Assembly (NCBI GenBank): GCA_014529385.2
Contig: CM043960.1
Span: 30,815,396 to 30,879,395, forward strand
Length of the DNA stretch: 64,000 nucleotides
From: Adiantum capillus-veneris
Taxonomy: Eukaryota > Streptophyta > Polypodiopsida > Polypodiales > Pteridaceae
Direction: 5' to 3'
This document shows positions 9,636-21,201 of this stretch, piece after piece (position 1 is the stretch's first letter; the number at the start of each line of letters is the position of its first letter). Below the pieces are notes generated by a model that saw nothing but the letters and a program-made list of their open reading frames with translations, was not told the origin of the DNA and did not search any database. Position numbers and translations under genes: made by a program.

Positions 9636-12165
9636 TCAGATCGAGGCTCGGGGAAGCACTGCAGGAGGCTAGAGTCACCAGCTCAGATTGGAGTGAAATT
9701 CGACAGGCAAAGACACAGCCCCAAATCTTGTGGGAGAGCCCATAGGCCTAGGTGTGCTCAGAATTTCATTCTGAGGTCATCTCGGTCACCGTTCGGCTTC
9801 GACAAAGTTCTGCGCAGGCCATTTTTGACTACGTGGTCTCAGCGGGTGCAGATCCGACTCTGCAAATTTGGGGTTTTCGGCCTACGACTGTAGGTGCTGA
9901 GGATATCGACACTCCCAGAGTGTTGATTTGTGGCTGTCTACACATCGAAGGATGGCTCACAATTCTTGGAGGCGTGTCACATACAACACGGGCGCATCTA
10001 CACACAGACTATAGGCGACATCCACTAGTTTATCAGGTAGCTTGTGTTTGCTGCTTGATATTCCAGATTTCATCCTGACATTGCAGGTACTTCCACATGG
10101 GATGTATTGTCAGAGATGATGTATGTCTGTTGAGGGTTTGCTGGCTGTGAGTCACGCAGCAAACAACCGCCGCAGCGATTACAGCATATAGTGGGAAATT
10201 TGTGGATGTATGACTTTGTGGGAAGTCTATGTACTGTTAGATTTACTACAGCCTTTGTTGAGGGTCGAGTGAGGTTTTATTGAGCTGGGGGATTCTCGAA
10301 TGTTGAGATCCTTTCGGTGATACAGGTCTTGGAGCGATCCCTCGAGCACCCTTAGATAGGCAGCTAGGATGTATTGACTGTGAGTTAGACAGTTGGGATT
10401 GCATCTTTGCTTTACTGCGGTTGAGGCATTGTCGCAGTCTATGCTTACAAGACAGTGACAGGACAGTCAAAGACAGTACATGTGCAGGACAGGTTCACCC
10501 ACAGCTTACAGTGTCAGAGAGACAGTGTTTTTTGAGCTGTTTTTTGGTCTGTTTTTGAGTACACCAGAGCCATTTTACAAAGGAGACTCTGCCAAAATTT
10601 CTGCAGAATCTGAAGCTTTCTTGGTTCATTTGACAGGTTGATATTGGTTCAGAGGTCAGTTTACAGGGGAAACTCTGTCGAATTTTTCCCAGGAAAGTAA
10701 ACTACTGTGAAGCCTAGCTATGGCTGGATCACAGGACACTGCTCTTTACAATATCAAGAAGCTGGATGGAACCAATTTCCCATTGTGGAAGCAAAAGATT
10801 TGGCACGTGTTGGTACAAAAGAAGCAGATAAAACCTATAAAGCTCAAGGGGATAAAACCAGAAGATATGGACGAAGATGAATGGAGCGAAATGGATGAAT
10901 TGGCACTTTCTACCATTATGCTGACTTTGGCAGAAAGCGTTTACTTCAATGTAGCAGACGAGATTTCGGCTTATCAAGCATGGTTAAAGCTGAGTGATCT
11001 TTATGAGAAGCAGAGTGCAGCTTCACAGGTATACTGGCTTAAGAAGCTTGTTGACTTGAAGATGAAAGAAGGGACACCTATGTCCAATCATCTGAATGAA
11101 TTCAACACCATCTACAGTCAGTTGTCAGATCAAGGTGTCAAGTTTGATGAACATGTTAGAGCTATGTTCCTGTTGATCACATTGTCGGAAAGTTGGGACA
11201 CTTTTCGCACAGCTTTGAGTAATTCTGCACCTCCAGATGGTTTGAACATAGCAGGTGTAGAAGGAAGTCTGCTTACTGAAGAAACCAATAGAAAGACAAT
11301 GGACAAAGGCAAAGGAACAGCCTTAGTTGTCAAGGGAAGGACCAAAGAAAAGTACAAAGGTGGAAAGAGGAATCAGTCTCGTAGCAAGTCCCGTGGTGCT
11401 AAAGGCAAGAGTGACATAGAATGCTACCATTGTGGCAAGAAGGGTCACATGAAAAGAGACTGCAGAGAATGGAAAGCAGAAAAAGGCAAAGAGAAAGCTG
11501 AAGACCATGGTGAGAAGAACAAGTCCTCAGTGAAGATTCAAGAAATAAATGTGACAAACACTGTTGTAGAGGATGACAGTCTAGTGTCAGGAGACATCTA
11601 CTTCTTGAAGAATACAATGGACTCAACTCTTCTTACTGCATCTGATGGAAATGCACTGAGTGACTGGATTATAGACTCAGGGGCATCACTTCATGTGTCT
11701 CCAAACAAGGAGTGGTTTACTTCTTATGTGACCACTAAAGATCATGTTCGGCTAGGCAATGGGCAGACATGTGAGATCTTAGGTGTTGGAGATGTTCAAT
11801 TGAAGTTTCAGAATGGCTCTTCTTTCACGCTGAAGAATGTGAGACATGTTCCCGCAATTACAAAGAGCTTGATCAGCACAGGTTTACTTGATGATGCTGG
11901 CTACATCACCACTTTTGGACAGAACATGTGGAAGATATCCAAGGGTTCTATGACACTAGCACATGGAGTAAAGTCTGGAGGACTTTACATGATTTATGTA
12001 TCAAATGTCTCTAAAAATGTAATCAATGTAACCGAGCAGCCGAACATTTCTTTGTGGCATAGCCGGTTAGGACATATGTCCAAGAAGGGAATGGAAATCT
12101 TGTCTCGTTCTGGTTATTTGCTTGGCTTTTCATTTAATGATTTTGAATTCTGTGAACATTGTCTG

Positions 12166-12695
12166 TTGTTGAGATGTCGAGCTCTACACCTTGAGCTGGC
12201 ATCCACTACGGGTCTTGGCCGCTTACGGCATTTACTCACTGGCGCGTTAGGTGACCGACACAGAGGATCTCTGCCAGTGATTCTACAGCTGGACTACACT
12301 TATAGTTACCTGTCCATGCCTCTTCTGGAACTCCTCCATCCAAAGCCGTTGAGGGTGACCGATTGATTAAGTACACAGACGTACTTACAGTTTCCGTTCA
12401 AAGCTCAAGCGGTAGGCCTGCATGTAGCTGCATGCTTCGTGCTCGTTCCATGATGGTCCTGTTCATCCTTTCCGAAATCCCATTTTGTTGAGGTGTCCTT
12501 GGGGTTGTCCTTTGCCTCCGTATGCCATTGCTAGCACAAAAGCTTTCAAAAGCTTGGCTGCAATATTCGCCTCCATTGTCGGATCTGAGGCATTTAACCT
12601 TGGTACCTATTTCATTCTCCACAAAGGCTTTCCACCTTTGAAATATGGAAAATACATCGGATTTATTCTTCATGACATAAACCAGCCTAGTACGC
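12166..12695 (-). mobile_element. Ty1/copia integrase fragment, minus strand
   Basis: The minus-strand frame 12673-12398 carries the integrase core (KCLRSDNGGEYCSQAFESFC, then TPQQNGISERMNRT). Past it, towards lower coordinates, comes the usual post-core block (VYLINRSPSTAL, GGVPEEAWTG). It belongs to another copia copy, opposite to its neighbours, and lies between copia A and copia B. It is a short, broken relic. Confidence 0.85.
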
Positions 12696-12859
12696 TTCTA
12701 GCGAGTTCACACTTAGTGACCGCATGTACATATGTGCTACTTTTCAGCTTTAGCACTTAGTCATTTTGTACTCTCTTTTCTGAGAAGAAGAAGAAGCTTT
12801 CCATCTCTGTGTGCTTTGTGCTTGTCTTGTGTAGCTCTCTTGCATCCTCATTCTTTACA

Positions 12860-12872
12860 TGGTATCAGAGCC
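12860..12872 (+). other. Primer-binding site of copia B
   Basis: TGGTATCAGAGCC directly follows the LTR end TTTACA. Confidence 0.9.
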
Positions 12873-15800
12873 TAGTGCAGGCAAGAGAGGCTAAGAGAGC
12901 AAGAGCATCACAATCCCTTCGTTTTTTGCACAAGTTTCTGAACAGGTCTCCAAAGTGCAGTATACAGAGATTTACTGTACAAGTACAGTGGTTGTATGTA
13001 CGCTTGATTGTGGACACTCGTTGAGTGTAGAAAGCGTTACAGGTACCACGATAGTAGGTTCAGCAGATTTGCAGGTTTTTGCACATTGCAGCTATTTTGT
13101 CTTAGTGCTTCAAGATGTCTGACGGTTTCAGTCAGATTGTTACTGAGAAGCTTGAGAAAAATAACTACCGTGCATGGAAGTTCAGAATAACAAATTTCCT
13201 AAAAGGAAAAGATTATTGGGACTATGTAGAAGGAGACAATGAAAAGGAACCAGAGATTCCCGAGGCAAATGCTACAGCAGAACAAAGGAAAGCTTTGAGG
13301 GACTGGCAACAAGGCCAGAGCAAAGTGATGTATTGGCTTTCTATGAGCATCACAGATGGCATGATGGGCTATCAACATGATGCTGAAACCCCCGCCATTG
13401 CATGGAGAGTATTCGAGGTGAACACCAAGGCCAGGAAGCTTCAACTAAAGTTGGAGCTAAATCAGGTTAAGAGGAACAACCTCTCAATCAATGATTATGC
13501 CTTGAAGATCAAGAGTATCATTGAGGCTCTTGGATCTATTAAAGTCTCAGTGGAAAATGATGACATTATCCGTGCATGCTTGGATGGTCTAGGAGATGAG
13601 TATGTACATTTTAGGTCTTCCATGAATACAAGAGACGACATCCCCGTGTTCCAAGATTTGATTTCTATGCTTATTCTTGAGGAGAAGAACCTTGACACAT
13701 CTTATTCTCATGGCAGAAATAATTCTGAACTGGCCTTCTATTCTAACTCCAATAGAGGTAGAGGTAGAGGTCGTGGTCGAGGCCCAAGGGGTTGCAGGGG
13801 CCAATTTCTGGAAGGCCAATCAAATCAAAACAATACAGGTGGCAGGGGAAACCAGTCTCAAGGCAGGGGGAGTCAAAGAGGTCGTGGTGCAGGATCAAGC
13901 AGGCAGCAACATACTCCAGATAGCAAAGAATGTTGGACTTGTGGTGAAAGAGGTCACATGTCACGTGACTGTCCAAAGGGAAAAGCAAGTGGAAAGAGAG
14001 AACAGGGCAACTATGCATCTACTAGCAAAGATGCAGATGACAGCAAAAACGAGCGCATGTTTGTTATGCAGCATGTAATGAATACAATGACTGCAGAGAA
14101 TTCCACCCAAGATGATGTTTGGTATGTGGATTCAGGTGCCTCTAATCACATGACGTCTCGTGGAGAGTGGTTTAGAGATATGCGCAAACCAGATGTGTCA
14201 GGCTATGTGCAGACAGGAGATGACACAGCTCACCCCATTGCTCATGTAGGGGACATACCTCTAAATACGAAGAGTGGGAAATCAAAGTACTTAGCAGATG
14301 TACTTCATGTCCCAAACATTACAAAGAATCTTGTTTCTGTTGGACAAATGGTTGAGCAGGGTTTGCAGGTTCGCTTCAATCCAAATGGCTGTTATGCAGA
14401 AGATTTCCAGAATGGTTGTAAGCTGATCATAGAGGGCAAATGTGTGGGCAGAATGTTTACGCTGATGTAGACATGCCTGAGGTAAAAGCTGCATTATTTG
14501 CACAGGGCACAGGTGTTGTGGCTGATGTTGACATTTGGCACAAACGCATTGGCCATGTCAATGAGCAGAGATTTCGCAACATGCAATCAAAACAGATTGT
14601 AAAAGGTTTGCCCAAATTCAAGGTGGATGGTATGCATAAAGTGTGTGCAGCATGCCAGTTTGGAAGCAAGAAAGAAGATGGAGCCAAAGGCAGTGAAGTG
14701 TATATTCTTGGGCTACCCAGTTGAAAAGAAAGGTTACAAGTGCTATGATCCTACGACAAGACAAGTTTATGTCAGTAGAGATGTCAGATTTTGTGAGCAT
14801 GAACCATGGTATAAACCAAAGCCAGTGATGATAGAAGATGAGTATGAAGAGCAAGAGAATGTGTGTCATGTTGTTGATAAGCCAGGACCATCAACAAGAA
14901 CTATTTCAGGACCACATATGGCAGAGGAGAGTACATGAAGTGTCAACCCATGGAGCGGTTGTTTGCGAGATAAGAAGCAAGACGAGAAAGGCAAGAAGAA
15001 AGTGGTTGAAGAGAGTTCTGGAGATGAAAGCCTCGATGAAGAGCATGGTTTACCACATTTGAGGACACCTGGCAGTAAGTATATTGAGAAATATGTACCC
15101 CCATATGCAAGAGTTGAAGAGAAGAGTGCACCACAGTTGAGAAGATCAGAGAGGGTGCGTTATCCAGTTGATAGATTGACATACAACGGTTACATGCGTA
15201 CACATTATGCATACATGGTTTCACGTGTGCAACATAAAGAGCCTACATGTTTTCAAGAGGCAATTGGAAAATCAGAATGGGAGTCAGCTATGGATGATGA
15301 GATGGATGCTCTTGTGAAGAATGACACTTGGGATTTGGTTCGCTTGCCAAGTGGAAAGAAAGCAATTGGTTCAAAATGGGTATACAAAGTCAAGTGCAAG
15401 TCAGATGGTAGTGTGGAAAGATACAAAGCGAGGCTTGTTGCTAAAGGTTATGCACAAAAAAAAGGTCTTGATTATGATGAGACATTTAGTCCAATTGCAA
15501 AGATGATAACAGTCAGATTGGTGATAGCAATGGCAAGTATGTTCGGTTGGAAGTTACGGCAAATGGATGTGGATAATGCATTCTTGAATGGTGACTTGGA
15601 AGAAGAAGTTTATATGATACAGCCAGAGGGTTATCAACATCCAGAGTTTCCATATTATGTGTGTAAGTTGAAGAAAGCATTGTATGGTTTGAAGCAAGCA
15701 TCTAGAGCTTGGTGTGAAAAGATAACCAGATTCTTGAAGAAGATTGGATTTAAACAATCTACTGTTGATCACTCATTATTTTTGAAGCATGTTGATGGAG

Positions 15801-16786
15801 AGATCGTCGTTATTGTTATCTATGTTGATGACTTGATTCTCACTGGAAGTCATGTTGAGCAAATTTTGCATGTCAAGAAGAGTTTGTTGAGAGAATTCAA
15901 CATGAAGGACCTTGGTGAGTTGAGATATTTCTTGGGAATTGAAATTGTCAATACTTTATCAGGAATTTGGATGATACAAAGACAATACGCGTTGGATATG
16001 CTTGAGAAGTATGGAATGACAGCGTGCAAACCGGTTGATACACCCTTTGATCAAAATGTGAAGTTGTTTGATGATGGACATTACATTGAGGATGTCACTA
16101 TGTATCGCAAGATGGTTGGAAGCCTTATTTACTTGACAATAACAAGGCCAGATTTGATTTATGCAGTGGGTGTTGTGAGTCAATTCATGCAAAATCCATG
16201 TAAAAGTCATCTTGATGCAGTGAGACGGATTATGAGATATGTGAAAGCCACTGTCAGTTATGGAATGTTTTATGAAAAGAATGGGAAGCTTTGTCTTTAT
16301 GGTTACACAGATGCAGATTGGGCAGGAGATTTTATGGATAGAAGATCTACAAGTGGTTATGCATTTTCCATTGGCAATGGTATGATAAGTTGGAGTAGCA
16401 AGAAGTAATCAACTGTAGCATTATCAAGTACAGAAGCTGAATATCGTGGAGCATCTTTGGCAGCATGTGAAGAGTCATGGTTGAGAGTACTTATGGTAGA
16501 CTTTGGTTTTGACTATCTTGACAGTGTCATTATATATTGTGACAATATTAGCAGCATCATGTTGGCAAAGAATCCAGTCTACCATGCTCGCACTAAACAC
16601 ATTGAGGTACATTATCACTTCATTAGAGAAAAAGTTTTGGCAAATGAGATTGATTTGGTGTATGTGAAGACAAATGATCAAGTTGCGGATATATTCACAA
16701 AAGCTCTTGGAAAGGAGAAGTTTTGCTACTTTCGTGAAGCATTGGGAATCCATCATATGCAAGCTCACTCTGAGCTTGAGGGGGAG

Positions 16787-17018
16787 TGTTAAAGAATATG
16801 ATGTTAAAGAATATGTCCATTGTGCTATGGGCGGCTGGACACTGACTATACTATGTTGTAAATATACTTTGGATAATAGTTCAAAAAGAGAAGAAGAGAA
16901 GAGCAGCTCGTTGAATGGCTGCTATAGGGTAACGATTGTGTGTGTGTGTCTCGATGTGTGTTGGTGTGTGTGTGTGTAGTCTTCTTTCCTACCTTCTCCA
17001 TCACCTGCGCACTCTACA
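16787..17018 (+). repeat. 3' LTR of copia B
   Basis: It runs from TGTTAAAGAATATG, straight after the polypurine tract, to CACTCTACA. The 5' LTR region before 12860 shares only patches with it (AGAAGAAGA, GTGTAG, a TACA end). Confidence 0.65.
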
Positions 17019-17231
17019 TTGAGAGAGATGATAGATGAATACAGTGATTCTGTTACAAGAATACAAAGCACAACTTTACTGGCCTTACAGGATGTCGCTG
17101 AAGACATTTTGGTGCAGCTTTTTCAAGATGGCGTCTCCTGTATGGCGCATGCAAAGTGTGTAACTTTAAAAAATACGGATTTAGCCTTAGCACTAAATTT
17201 AAGAAATGAAGGATGCCTTCATAAGATGTAG
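17019..17231 (+). pseudogene. Histone H3-fold fragment (alpha-2 helix to C-terminus)
   Basis: An open frame of about 70 codons starts at the first base after the copia B LTR and ends at TAG. It reads REMIDEYSDSVTRIQS, then TTLLALQDVAEDILVQLFQD, then CMAHAKCVTLKNTDLALAL. Aligned to histone H3 this covers the REI-DF loop, the long alpha-2 helix (ALQ-A-LV-LF-D), the C-IHAKRVTI segment and the D-LA alpha-3 start. The match is diverged, and several basic positions of H3 are not basic here. The tail and alpha-N are missing upstream, presumably displaced by the copia insertion or lying in another exon. The C-terminal length is near normal. It could be a captured histone variant gene, a diverged CenH3-like gene, or a pseudogene. 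No family assignment beyond the H3 fold is possible. Confidence 0.7.
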
Positions 17232-17386
17232 TTTATCCCATGTACTCTCTCTTCATGAGATTTGTAATCTTTCTCTATAATATCAAATGGCGAATTTCTC
17301 CCATTCCGAGCAATTGTTCAATTTAATTTGTACATTGTTTTTTATATGTATTTGAATTGTTGGATATGTTAAATTTAAGTTAAGCA

Positions 17387-17735
17387 CCATGGCTCCATTT
17401 TTGCCCGCCGAGACACACACGTGCACAGAACCTTGAACATGTAGCCACCGGGCGGCCAGGGGGAGCGTCTCGGAGATAATTTTGCAAAACGGAGCAAAGG
17501 GGGGGGGGGGGGGGGGGGGGCATACGGGATCAAGAAGGGAATGTGACACCCCTGTGCGCCACGGCGTGCAGGGATCAATTCTGTCACATTCCCTTCTTGA
17601 CCCCGTACGCCCCCCCCCGGTCGCCCCGTTTTTGCAAAATTATCTCCGAGACGCTCCCCTCGGCCGCTCGGTGGCTGCATGTTCGAGGTTCTGTTCACGC
17701 ATGTGCCTCGGCAAGCAAAAATGGAAATTATTGAA
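17387..17735. mobile_element. GC-rich foldback (long inverted repeat) element
   Basis: The left arm (about 17387-17540) and right arm (about 17578-17735) are inverted copies, sharing CCATTTTTGC at the tips and GAGCGTCTCGGAGATAATTT further in. The loop is about 40 bp. The arms carry a 22-base G run (17499-17520) and, opposite it, a C run. GC content far exceeds the flanks. No coding potential and no clear target duplication are seen. Confidence 0.8.
17499..17520 (+). repeat. G homopolymer, 22 bases
   Basis: A pure G run inside the left foldback arm. The exact length may be an assembly estimate. Confidence 0.9.
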
Positions 17736-17789
17736 CAATATGAATAAAAAAACAAGTAATGAATAGTGACAAAAATCATTGACAAAAAC

Positions 17790-17803
17790 ATTTATTCTTT
17801 ATT
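17790..17803 (-). terminator. Polyadenylation signals of gene A
   Basis: On the minus strand, CAATAAAGAATAAA occurs just downstream of the stop at 17819. Confidence 0.5.
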
Positions 17804-17818
17804 GATTCAAATATTACA

Positions 17819-19326
17819 TCATGGTCGATTGGTTTTTCTACGAATTACATCTTTGGGTAATGGATGAATGGCTGACTTGACACCAAGGGATTTTACAATT
17901 TCCTCTCGGTTTGTCAACCCTTGACCTAGGCTCAAGGCGTAGTGGGAGAGGACCAAGCCTGGGTGTTTGCCTGTAAAGGCATACAATGCTGCCTCTCGGT
18001 CCACCAATATACATTTGTGAGCATTTAAGGTGAGAGAATATTCAGCGAGTATGCCACTTAATGCTTTACACTTTAGCAGCTCTACAGAACCATTCTTGGA
18101 GAACTCTGTGTGAGCAACTCTAAGAATTGATGTCCCCAGATGGCTCAGGTAGTGCCAAAGAGAACTATCTCTACTTGTGGAGACATTGCAAGAACCTCCA
18201 GTACGCATTGCAAACTTATCAACATGATAAGCCGTCTGCAAAGCATTTTAATTGATATTAACACTTGTAGTAAGGAATACTAGAAATTCTACCAGGTTTA
18301 GATTTATTTACCTCAGTTTCTTCATCCCTCTCTTCAAGATTTTTCCTTGTAAGATCGATGCTAGATCGATCATCTCTACCAATTTCAATTAGTGGTTTGT
18401 GTGGATGAAATGCGCTCTCTGGTACGCTTTCGTAGAAAGAGGCACATGATTTTATTTATACTAGTATACTTGCTACTGCTTGCACCAACTGTTGTTCGTT
18501 TTCACTAGGGAGGAAGGAGAGGCTTGCTAGGAGATCTTGGTCTTCGAAATCAATTTGAAAATTGACTTTCTCTTCCTTCCCACTGGGATCCTTCATGATC
18601 GCATAGATAGAAAGCACTGCAAGTGACTCATCTTCTCTGAGTCCTAACGTTTTGGCAATGTCGTCAAGGAACAGAAACTGACGATCATCCACCACCACTG
18701 GATGCAAAGTGAGAATTTGGAGGTCCGGGATCTCTTCCAACACCTCATCTCCCTCTATCATTCAATCTCCCTCCTCATTGGCACTGGGATCTTGCATGAG
18801 TACGAGTGTCATAGATGCTTTGGCCTGCTCATCTGTCTCTTTGATAACTTCATTTGATTCCTCCACAATGGTCACAGGAGGTCTTTGGTTGACCTTTTCC
18901 TTTGATTTTCTCTTGTCCATGCCTCAAGCACAAGTAATGTTAGAACCATGTCCAATGAAATAAATTGGGTGCCTATGCACCCCATGCCCAAATCCATGAG
19001 ATCATCCTCATCCTCTGTCTTGAAGTCCCGTTCCGTGAGGCCTTTAATAAACCTCAACAAGTGAAACCGGAATTTTTTGTCAGCCGCATAGAGATGCTTC
19101 AAGAAATCCATTGGCAACCACGCCATGTTGGATCCCTCAAAGATTATGGCATATTCCTCCATGTGCTACGCCATGTAGTCAAGAAAGATTCTGAATGCCT
19201 CACATGAAGGTTGGCAGTGGTCTGCATGTCAATTGTCCCCTCGAACACACTGAGTAGTTCATGTGCTCGATCTACAAGTCCTACCTTTTGTAATTGTGTG
19301 AGAAGTGCATCAGTAGACATTGCCAT
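17819..19326 (-). pseudogene. Gene A: intron-bearing gene of unknown function
   Basis: The start is the ATG at 19326, about 90 bp downstream of a TATA box. It opens with MAMSTDALLTQLQKVGLV, followed by blocks with EGSNMAWLPMDFLKHLYAA, an acidic stretch (FKTEDEDDLMDLG), a Lys/Glu-rich linker, and VVVDDRQFLFLDDIAKTLGL. A splice donor at 18311 (GAG|GTAAAT) and acceptor at 18236 (TTTGCAG) define a 76-bp intron. The last exon (17819-18235) runs through SLWHYLSHLGTSILRVAH to an Arg/Lys-rich end (DVIRRKTNRP). AATAAA signals lie just past the stop. Reading the whole gene requires passing about four interruptions, so this copy looks decayed, or there are further introns I did not place. I recognise no domain. 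As it lies inside the TIR element it is probably a passenger or accessory gene. Confidence 0.5.
18236..18311 (-). other. Intron of gene A
   Basis: GTAAATAAATC at the donor and GCTTTGCAG at the acceptor, 76 bp. Removing it keeps the flanking frames in phase and AT content is higher than in the exons. Confidence 0.65.
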
Positions 19327-19412
19327 GGGCTCGTTCGCGAAGAAGATGCGAAGAGTGCTTAGAGCTAGAGTTTTGTGAATGTGACAAATGAAGTTTAAAA
19401 ACTAGAAAGTCA

Positions 19413-19420
19413 CTTATATA
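19413..19420 (-). promoter_or_regulatory. TATA box of gene A
   Basis: TATATAAG on the minus strand, about 90 bp before the ATG at 19326. It leaves room for a leader of about 60 bp, which is normal for plant promoters. Confidence 0.55.
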
Positions 19421-19920
19421 CCCAAAGTCACTTTTTTAAAAGCACTTAAATTAATGTCAAAATAACTTAAAACTTTTATTTTAAACAAAATCACGCGACA
19501 AAGCATTGAAAGACACCAACATTGAAAACATTTGTGCTCCACAACAAATAAATTGCACGTTTCAATCGAAAACTTGAACAAGCTGAGAATAAACAAGTAT
19601 GCGCATAAACAAGATTCAAAACACCGTATGTATTAATGTGGACAAAATCCATTTCAATTACAAGCTTTTACAAAAATACATCGTGGAAACGGAATGTTCT
19701 CACACAGAACGCTCTTCTCTTTCCTGGAGCAAACAATCTTTTCATTGATTACAAAGGGATATTGTTTGGGCAAGGTATATCTAAGATTAAGATACTCGCG
19801 AAGGTGACTAAGATGCTAGTCATTGTTCACTGTAATGTGGTGCAGTGCATCATCGTGGAGATGTATTTGCAGGTCAACTGATTCTCTAGCAGCAACCTCA
19901 GAGTCTAGTGCCTCCCATTC

Positions 19921-21201
19921 TCACATCGTCAGCTTCCATCTTCTATAGGGAAAGACCATTGACAAGCTTTGCTTTGCAATATGGTATCTGAACACCACCT
20001 TGTCAACAACTACAGAGCACTTGATTCTATCTCCCTGGTGGTTGACCACCTTAGTTTCCCCTCCAGCTACAAGAAACCCGTTGATCGCACTTCCCCCTTT
20101 GCAAGTCCACATTGTTGGTGTCCTATGAACACTCTGAAGTCGAAATATTAACACAAACACATGAAGAGACATAAACCATCTTACCGTGGCTTTATGGGAA
20201 CCATAGGTGCACTTCATTGTTGCTTGCACATCCACCTTGATTCTCCTTTTGGTTGCTGCGATCAAGGCATTGTCTGGCTTAGGCCATTCCAAACTCTCCA
20301 AGGTGGCGAGTGAACCAGAGATAGATTACCATATCCATTTCGCCTAGGTGTGACATAAGTATGATCATTAAAAAAAATGTCACGTGAGGAAAGCTCAGAG
20401 GACTGACAACCAACATAGAGAAATTTGCCAAGCTCAGTGTGGATGGCCTCACGAGTTCCAGTGAAGGACTCTATTGGCTCCCACTCTACAAAATCGGATG
20501 GAAAAACATCTATAAACATGAGCAAAACGCAATGGAAATCTTACAGTCATCAAAAGCAACACAGAAGGTAGAAATACTAAATAGATAACCAAAAAACTTG
20601 CAAGATGAGTAAAAATTACAATTTGCAGGAAACCACGATGGAGCCACTGCTGTCTCTAGCTTCAGTTGTGAAGCAAATACACATGCTGCACCTTCGCAAG
20701 CCTCTTGCCATCTTGTGTTTTCTTGAACTCCATGATTCTTCCCTTCCAATGGTGTGCTCGAGAAGCCATGTGTCTCCTTGAGACCTTGTGTGCACCTCTT
20801 GAGCTGGGTTGCATTGTCACCCACATCATTCGTTTTAACTCCATCGTCACCCAATATCCATTGTCTTCTTGTACATTGCTGCATGAAATGGAGTCAATGA
20901 CACTCCTAGGTCGTCGAGTACCTGATGATGCCATGAGAAATAGTGGCACAACCTGCACACAAACACTTACGATTAGACATTGCACATCCATGTTCTTAGC
21001 TGTATAAAGAGAAAGAATCTTGATGGTACACAAAGGTGAAGGATGCCACTTACTTATATACTGTTCCACCTGCTTGTGTCTTAATGTGGAAGAAATGTTG
21101 CAAAGCTTGAGAGGGAAGTAGATCCTCTCTAGAGAGCTTAATGGAGAAGGAGCAAGAAACCTGTTGATGAAAGAAAGAGGGATGATGTAGCAGAAGGACA
21201 T
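19921..21201 (-). pseudogene. Gene B: intron-bearing gene of unknown function
   Basis: Minus strand. An early part near 20934 starts MASSGTRRPRSVIDSISC. Two exons downstream are well supported. Exon 20185-20485 enters by acceptor TTTTGTAG and encodes WEPIESFTGTREAIHTELG onward. Exon 19921-20133 enters after a 51-bp intron (donor GTAAGATGG, acceptor CGACTTCAG) and encodes TPTMWTCKGGSAINGFLV through to RYHIAKQSLSMVFPYRRWK. A possible intron 20955-21046 (donor GTAAGTGG, acceptor TGTGCAG) precedes the MASSG start. At least one frame change lies in the middle exon, and the first coding exon is open in two overlapping frames, so its true frame is unsure. No family is recognised. It points the same way as gene A and lies next to the right inverted repeat. 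Confidence 0.4.
20134..20184 (-). other. Intron of gene B
   Basis: Donor GTAAGATGG, acceptor ATTTCGACTTCAG, 51 bp on the minus strand. Very short for a plant intron, but both sites fit consensus. Confidence 0.5.

Larger units (their letters stand above)
9431..12165 (+). mobile_element. Ty1/copia element A (5' LTR, gag, protease, pre-integrase parts)
   Basis: The 5' LTR is 9431-9621, followed by an iMet primer-binding site at 9624-9635 and a leader of about 1.1 kb. A long open frame opens at ATG 10720 with a gag domain (LDGTNFPLWKQKIWHVL), a CCHC zinc knuckle (CYHCGKKGHMKRDC, about 11422-11463), an aspartic protease motif (WIIDSGASLHV, about 11665) and a GAG-pre-integrase block (LWHSRLGHMSKKGMEIL). 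The match to copia ends near 12165, where a minus-strand copia fragment begins. Only the 5' portion of an element is represented. The long open gag frame suggests it is younger than most fossils here. Confidence 0.85.
12696..17018 (+). mobile_element. Ty1/copia element B (gag, protease, RT, RNase H parts; LTRs)
   Basis: An iMet primer-binding site lies at 12860-12872, after a diverged 5' LTR ending TTTACA at 12859. The gag frame opens at ATG 13115 (NYRAWKFRITNFLKGKDYW) with a CCHC knuckle CWTCGERGHMSRDC (about 13931-13972) and an Arg/Gly-rich stretch before it. Protease WYVDSGASNHM is near 14118, a pre-integrase block near 14530, and reverse transcriptase spans 15240-16000 (KPVDTPFDQN; YVDDLILTG near 15823). 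The RNase H region runs to about 16790. A polypurine tract (GAGGGGGAG) precedes the 3' LTR at 16787. The element is broken, with several breaks. The LTRs have diverged strongly, so it is old. Confidence 0.85.

Noticed and set aside
15554-15772. Minus-strand frames inside copia elements
   Set aside because: They are shadows of the plus-strand copia coding sequence, which has clear domains.
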